Assembly: GCA_024234615.1 (NCBI GenBank)
Contig: JACKNY010000001.1
Location: 186,001 to 250,000 of the forward strand
Source: Pseudomonadales bacterium
GTDB lineage: Bacteria > Pseudomonadota > Gammaproteobacteria > Pseudomonadales > IMCC2047
Length of the DNA stretch: 64,000 bases
Reading direction: 5' to 3'
Below are positions 59,860 through 64,000 of the stretch, piece after piece. Positions within the stretch are counted from its first letter, which is position 1; each line of letters begins with the position of its first letter. The translations under genes were made by a program, and so were the position numbers. The notes under the pieces are model-generated. The model did no database searches. It saw nothing but the letters and a program-made list of their open reading frames with translations, and was not told where the DNA came from.

Positions 59860-59887
59860 TTGACAAGCACTATCAAGCTGGCAGAAT
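59860..59887 (+). promoter_or_regulatory. Promoter of ilvI-ilvH-ilvC
   Basis: Consensus TTGACA, 16-base spacer, CAGAAT. Transcription would start near 59894. Confidence 0.6.
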
Positions 59888-60020
59888 TACTAATCCCCTA
59901 AGCCTGCTTTACCTCCTATGAGTTGTTCTGTTGCCGATACTCATCAAGAATTGGCGGGAAATGCTGTTTGGGTGATGTTTCAATTAGGATAAAGTAAATC
60001 TTTAAAATTACAACTTAAGG

Positions 60021-60092
60021 ATGTGCTTGTCGCCTGTTAAGAGGGCGTGTCATCCAGATGCGCTGCTTTTAAACTGTTTAACCTATGTTTGA
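60021..60092 (+). CDS. Candidate Leu-rich leader peptide before ilvI
   Basis: A 23-codon frame whose second half contains CTG CTT TTA AAC TGT TTA, four Leu codons in six, followed by Thr, Tyr, Val and stop. Its TGA overlaps the GAGGAAG ribosome site of ilvI and ends 10 bases before the ilvI GTG. AAGG directly abuts the ATG, a poor spacing, so translation is uncertain. Confidence 0.35.
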   Translation: MCLSPVKRACHPDALLLNCLTYV

Positions 60093-60102
60093 GGAAGATT
60101 AA

Positions 60103-61839
60103 GTGGAATTGCTGTCCGGTGGTGAAATGTTGATGCGGGCGCTACAGGACGAAGGTGTGGAATACATTTTCGGCTATCCTGGCGGCGCAGCGTTACATAT
60201 ATATGATGCGCTTTTTAAGCAACAGAAAGTAAAGCATATTCTGGTGCGCCATGAACAAGCAGCAACTCATGCGGCTGATGGCTATGCGCGTTCGACCGGC
60301 AGAGTGGGAGTGGTTTTGGTCACTTCAGGTCCTGGGGCAACCAATGCTATTACGGGCATTGCTACTGCCTATGCGGACTCTATCCCGATGGTCGTTATTT
60401 CTGGGCAGGTGCCTACTGCGCTAATTGGTGATGATGCCTTTCAGGAAACAGACATGGTTGGAATTTCCCGGCCAGTGGTCAAACACAGCTTTATGATTAA
60501 GAATCCTGCGGAGATTCCTACGGTTGTGAAAAAGGCTTTTCATATTGCGTCAACTGGCCGCCCAGGCCCTGTTGTGATCGATGTGCCTAAGGATATGACA
60601 ACGCCTACCGAACGATTTGAGTATCATTATCCCAGCTCAGTTAAAATGCGCTCATATAATCCTTCATTCAAAGGCCATTCCGGGCAGATCAAAAAAGCAG
60701 TTGATATGCTGCTGGAGGCTAAGCGGCCTGTTATATACAGCGGCGGCGGTGTTGTCCAGGGTGGTGGTGCGGAGCTGTTGACAGAGTTGGTTCGGTTGCT
60801 CGGTTATCCCGTCACCAATACATTGATGGGCCTGGGTGGTTACCCGGCAAGCGATAAACAGTTTCTTGGTATGCTGGGCATGCATGGGACGTTTGAAGCC
60901 AATACCGCAATGCATCACAGTGATGTGATTTTAGCGGTTGGCGCGCGCTTTGATGATCGTGTCACCAACACTCCCAGTAAGTTTTGCCCGACATCAAAAA
61001 TTATTCATATTGATATTGATCCGGCTTCGATTGAAAAAACGGTTCGTGCCGATATTCCAATTGTGGGTTCGGTGGACAATGTTTTGGGTCAGATGATTGA
61101 GCTGGTTAAAGCGTCTTCTCAAAAGCCAGACACAAAAGCAATCAAAGATTGGTGGAAGCAGATTAATGATTGGCGCGAGCGCTATAGCCTGTATACCAAA
61201 CAGCGCTTTTCTACGGCAGGTGAGTTGATCATGCCTCAGGAAGTAATCAAGGCGCTGCATAAAGTCACTGGGGGTGATGCTTTTGTCACATCCGATGTGG
61301 GTCAACATCAGATGTTTGCGGCCCAGTACTATTTATTTGATAAGCCACGGCGCTGGATTAATTCAGGTAGTCTGGGAACCATGGGGTTTGGATTGCCGTC
61401 GGCGATGGGCGTACAGTTTGCGCACCGTGATGCGGCGGTCGCATGCGTGACTGGTGAGGGTAGTATTCAGATGTGTATTCAAGAGTTATCTACCTGCAAA
61501 CAATACCATTTGCCGATCAAGATAATTAACCTGAATAATCAGGCTTTGGGTATGGTTAAGCAATGGCAGGATATGGTATATGGCGGGCGTCACTCAGAGA
61601 GTCTGTATGAAGAGTCGTTGCCGGATTTTGTAAAACTGGCAGAAGCATATGGGCATGTTGGGATAAAAGTCACCAAGCGGGATGAGCTGGAAGCGAAAAT
61701 GCAGGAATGTTTTGCGATTAAGGACAAGCTAGTGTTCTTGGATATTGACGTGGACCCGTCCGAACACGTTTACCCCATGCACATCGCGCCAGGTGGCTCT
61801 ATGCGTGATATGTGGATTAGCAAGACGGAGCGTACCTGA
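60103..61839 (+). CDS. ilvI: Acetolactate synthase large subunit
   Basis: TPP-dependent enzyme joining pyruvate with pyruvate or 2-oxobutyrate, the first common step to valine, leucine and isoleucine. 578 residues from GTG 60103 (GAGGAAG upstream; family N-terminus ELLSGGEML fits). Catalytic Glu51 in RHEQAATHAADGY, FAD region, and the TPP-Mg motif GEGSIQMCIQELS followed by NLNNQALGMVKQWQ. Gly-Glu-Gly replaces the usual Gly-Asp-Gly, as I recall for Pseudomonas-type enzymes. ilvH overlaps by one base. Confidence 0.97.
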   Translation: MELLSGGEMLMRALQDEGVEYIFGYPGGAALHIYDALFKQQKVKHILVRHEQAATHAADGYARSTGRVGVVLVTSGPGATNAITGIATAYADSIPMVVISGQVPTALIGDDAFQETDMVGISRPVVKHSFMIKNPAEIPTVVKKAFHIASTGRPGPVVIDVPKDMTTPTERFEYHYPSSVKMRSYNPSFKGHSGQIKKAVDMLLEAKRPVIYSGGGVVQGGGAELLTELVRLLGYPVTNTLMGLGGYPASDKQFLGMLGMHGTFEANTAMHHSDVILAVGARFDDRVTNTPSKFCPTSKIIHIDIDPASIEKTVRADIPIVGSVDNVLGQMIELVKASSQKPDTKAIKDWWKQINDWRERYSLYTKQRFSTAGELIMPQEVIKALHKVTGGDAFVTSDVGQHQMFAAQYYLFDKPRRWINSGSLGTMGFGLPSAMGVQFAHRDAAVACVTGEGSIQMCIQELSTCKQYHLPIKIINLNNQALGMVKQWQDMVYGGRHSESLYEESLPDFVKLAEAYGHVGIKVTKRDELEAKMQECFAIKDKLVFLDIDVDPSEHVYPMHIAPGGSMRDMWISKTERT

Positions 61840-62330
61840 TGCGACATATAATCTCTGTGTTAGTTGAGAATGAGCCGGGAGCACTTTCCAGAATAGTTGG
61901 GTTGTTTTCGCAGCGTAATTATAATATTGAAAGCCTGAATGTTGCGCCGACCGAAGACGAAACGTTATCGCGAGTTACACTCACCACAAGAGGCTCCGAT
62001 AAAGCCGTAGAGCACATTATTAAGCATCTGCATCGATTAATTGATGTGGTGAAGGTAATGGACTTGACTGATGGCTCGCATATTGAGCGTGAGTTAGCCT
62101 TGGTGAAATTAAAGGCTGTCGGTGCGATGCGTGATGAAATTAAACGGGTTGCGGACATATTCAGGGGGCAAATTATAGATGTCACTCCTGGTATATTTAC
62201 CGTTCAGCTTACCGGTACTAGCGACAAGCTGGATGCGTTTATAGGTGCGGTTGATGCCTCTGTCATTTTAGAGGTGGTGCGTAGTGGCGTTTCTGGAATC
62301 GGGCGTGGCGACCGTCAGCTGAGCCTTTAA
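61839..62330 (+). CDS. ilvH: Acetolactate synthase small (regulatory) subunit
   Basis: A 163-residue regulatory subunit that activates the large subunit and mediates valine feedback. The N-terminal ACT domain RHIISVLVENEPGALSRIVG holds the valine site; the C-terminal domain follows ELALVKLKA. Its ATG shares the last base of the ilvI stop codon, so the two are translationally coupled. Confidence 0.98.
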   Translation: MRHIISVLVENEPGALSRIVGLFSQRNYNIESLNVAPTEDETLSRVTLTTRGSDKAVEHIIKHLHRLIDVVKVMDLTDGSHIERELALVKLKAVGAMRDEIKRVADIFRGQIIDVTPGIFTVQLTGTSDKLDAFIGAVDASVILEVVRSGVSGIGRGDRQLSL

Positions 62331-62374
62331 TCATCATTTATTAATTTTTTGCTTTAGAAACATTAGAGGTATGT

Positions 62375-63391
62375 ATGCAAGTTTATTACGATAAAGATGC
62401 GGATCTTTCCGTTATTCAGTCAAAAAAAGTAGCTATTATCGGTTATGGCTCACAGGGGCACGCTCATGCTTGCAACTTAAAGGATTCTGGTGTTGATGTT
62501 ACTGTTGGCTTGCGTGCCGGTTCATCCTCCGTTGCCAAAGCCCAGGCTCACGGATTAAAGGTTTCTGAAGTTTCCGAAGCAGTTGCGAATGCTGATGTGG
62601 TCATGATTCTGACGCCGGATGAATTCCAATCGCAGCTTTACAAAACAGAAATTGAGCCGAATATACAAAAGGGTGCGACGTTAGCGTTTGCGCATGGTTT
62701 TGCCATTCATTATAACCAAGTGGTGCCACGTGCTGATCTGGATGTGATTATGGTTGCACCTAAAGCGCCGGGCCATACGGTGCGATCAGAATTTGTTAAA
62801 GGCGGCGGCATTCCTGATTTGATCGCTATATTTCAAGATGTCTCCGGTGCAGCGAAAGAGTTGGCTCTGTCGTATGCCTGTGGAGTAGGCGGGGGCCGCA
62901 GCGGTATCATCGAAACTACTTTTAAAGATGAGACTGAAACCGATCTCTTCGGGGAGCAGGCGGTGCTTTGTGGCGGTTGCGTAGAATTGGTCAAGGCGGG
63001 CTTTGAGACGCTGACTGATGCCGGCTATGCTCCGGAAATGGCATACTTCGAATGTCTGCATGAGTTGAAGCTTATTGTTGACTTAATGTATGAAGGCGGT
63101 ATTGCCAATATGAACTACTCCATCTCCAATAATGCGGAGTATGGTGAGTACGTCACCGGCCCAAAAGTGATTAATGATGAGTCTCGTCAAGCAATGCGTG
63201 AAGCGCTAAAGCGGATTCAGGATGGTGAATATGCTAAGCAGTTTGTGGCGGAAGGGGCTTCCAACTACGCCTCCATGACGGCTTATCGACGTAATAATGC
63301 AGCGCATCCGATTGAACAGGTTGGCGCTAAATTACGTGCAATGATGCCCTGGATTGCAGCGAACAAAATTGTTGATAAAGATAAGAACTAA
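62375..63391 (+). CDS. ilvC: Ketol-acid reductoisomerase
   Basis: Class I (short, 338-residue) enzyme that isomerises and reduces acetolactate to dihydroxyisovalerate with NADPH and Mg. N-terminal Rossmann domain with IIGYGSQGHAHACNLKDSGV, metal-binding helices with ETFKDETETDLFGEQAVLCG and the C-terminal knot. 44 bases after ilvH in the same operon, ended by a strong terminator. Confidence 0.98.
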   Translation: MQVYYDKDADLSVIQSKKVAIIGYGSQGHAHACNLKDSGVDVTVGLRAGSSSVAKAQAHGLKVSEVSEAVANADVVMILTPDEFQSQLYKTEIEPNIQKGATLAFAHGFAIHYNQVVPRADLDVIMVAPKAPGHTVRSEFVKGGGIPDLIAIFQDVSGAAKELALSYACGVGGGRSGIIETTFKDETETDLFGEQAVLCGGCVELVKAGFETLTDAGYAPEMAYFECLHELKLIVDLMYEGGIANMNYSISNNAEYGEYVTGPKVINDESRQAMREALKRIQDGEYAKQFVAEGASNYASMTAYRRNNAAHPIEQVGAKLRAMMPWIAANKIVDKDKN

Positions 63392-63408
63392 GTCTCTTGT
63401 TCAAGACT

Positions 63409-63444
63409 CAATAAAAAACGCGGCATAGGTCGCGTTTTTTATTG
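63409..63444 (+). terminator. Rho-independent terminator after ilvC
   Basis: Perfect 14-bp stem CAATAAAAAACGCG / CGCGTTTTTTATTG with an 8-base loop; six T residues lie in the right arm. Confidence 0.9.
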
Positions 63445-63509
63445 GCTGGATATGTTTGGCATTAACGCATAATATTAGCTTCCGAGATCATTTTTTGGAT
63501 TTTGAATAC

Positions 63510-64000
63510 GTGACAGATACTGAAGAAAAAGCGCGCCGTCGCGCCATTTATCTTTTGCCAAACCTATTTACCACAGCAGCCTTATTTTGTGGGTTTTATG
63601 CAGTGGTGGCCGCAATGCACGGCTATTTCGAAGCGGCAGCCAGTGCCATTTTTATTGCCATGATTTTTGATGGTTTTGATGGCCGCATCGCGCGGTTAAT
63701 ACATTGTGAAAGCGAATTCGGTGCTCAGTTTGATAGTCTCTCTGACTTAGTTGCCTTTGGTGTAGCGCCTGCTCTCGTATCCTTAAGCTGGAGCTTGTCG
63801 ACCTTAGGGAAAGTAGGCTGGATGGCCGCTTTTATCTTTTTGGCCTGTGCGGCGCTGAGATTAGCCCGGTTTAACACCCAGATTGGTTCGGTCGATAAGC
63901 GCTATTTTGTCGGTCTTGCTAGCCCGCCAGCAGCAGCGCTCATTGCCGCTATGGTCTGGGTTTGTTCAGAGGAAAATGTTGCGCCTGAGGATATTGCTAT
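63510..64000 (+). CDS. pssA: CDP-diacylglycerol-serine O-phosphatidyltransferase, 3' end outside window
   Basis: Makes phosphatidylserine, the precursor of phosphatidylethanolamine. The frame starts at GTG 63510 (MTDTEEKARRRAIYLLPNLF) and is open at the right edge (163 codons visible). The CDP-alcohol phosphotransferase motif is complete: FDGFDGRIARL, then SEFGAQFDSLSDLVAFG. It is the membrane-embedded type (several helices), not the E. coli PLD-type PssA. The ilvI-ilvH-ilvC-pssA order is that of Pseudomonas. Confidence 0.95.
   Translation, partial: MTDTEEKARRRAIYLLPNLFTTAALFCGFYAVVAAMHGYFEAAASAIFIAMIFDGFDGRIARLIHCESEFGAQFDSLSDLVAFGVAPALVSLSWSLSTLGKVGWMAAFIFLACAALRLARFNTQIGSVDKRYFVGLASPPAAALIAAMVWVCSEENVAPEDIA

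Larger units (their letters stand above)
59730..60102 (+). other. 373-base gap: ilvI upstream region
   Basis: Holds no full-size gene. The left part carries the divergent start region of the DUF4124 gene. A promoter at 59860-59887 would give an ilvI leader of about 210 bases. Two short frames lie in it: 59918-59992 (no ribosome site) and a Leu-rich one at 60021-60092. I see no clear rho-independent attenuator. Confidence 0.6.

Noticed and set aside
59918..59992. 24-residue leader peptide before ilvI beginning at ATG 59918
   Set aside because: No ribosome site and no run of Leu, Ile or Val codons.
1..64000. CRISPR arrays, insertion sequences, prophage or toxin-antitoxin genes
   Set aside because: I saw no regularly spaced repeats, transposase or integrase genes, and no small paired genes of that type.

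Overview
The window is a gene-dense gammaproteobacterial chromosome segment of roughly half GC content. Gene content and order resemble Pseudomonas and related Pseudomonadales/Cellvibrionales. Blocks seen in order include ubiA-ubiC, recG-oxyR, ridA-spoT-rpoZ-gmk-yicC/rph-pyrE, argB-algC-dut-coaBC/radC-rpmB-rpmG, ispB/rplU-rpmA-obg-proB/rpsT/murJ-ribF-ileS-lspA-fkpB-ispH, pilR-pilS, bamD/rluD-pgeF-clpB and ilvI-ilvH-ilvC-pssA. The species cannot be named from the sequence. No insertion sequence, phage or CRISPR array is visible.

Layout. 1-5.0 kb: the end of a nitric oxide reductase cluster (norB truncated at the left edge, norD, norQ, norE, norF), so the organism can probably reduce or detoxify NO; a convergent hupE-type metal permease follows. 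5.9-9.8 kb: rpe and tryptophan genes trpE, trpG, trpD. 9.8-12.5 kb: a tight four-gene group of poorly known proteins (DUF2959 lipoprotein, SpoIIAA-like protein, gamma-glutamylcyclotransferase-like protein, and an exported protein with a readable trypsin-like catalytic triad). 12.6-23.4 kb, minus strand: ubiquinone genes, a YbaK-HDOD protein, recG, oxyR, ridA, spoT, rpoZ, gmk, yicC. 23.5-33.3 kb: rph, pyrE, a secreted coiled-coil protein, slmA, argB, membrane-anchored algC, dut, coaBC, radC, rpmB, rpmG. 33.4-46 kb: tRNA-Pro, ispB, then the long rplU-to-ispH housekeeping block. 46-49.1 kb: a three-gene catabolic-looking cassette (metallo-beta-lactamase fold protein, FAD monooxygenase, DUF2783 protein) between ispH and pilR-pilS, where Pseudomonas carries minor pilin genes. 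49.1-59.7 kb: an AhpD-like protein, pilR, pilS, nadE, bamD, rluD, pgeF, clpB and a DUF4124 protein. 60.1-64 kb: ilvI, ilvH, ilvC and the start of pssA.

Most of the window is housekeeping. The points most worth a second look are: the MBL-fold protein that has lost the ligands of one metal site; its cassette with a dyad operator candidate; the trypsin-like gene group behind trpD; a structured leader candidate in front of rplU-rpmA; a Leu-rich short reading frame ending in the ilvI ribosome binding site; a decayed tRNA-Leu-like stretch between rpoZ and spoT; and mirror-image -10 boxes between yicC and rph. I saw no single feature that is clearly a new system.
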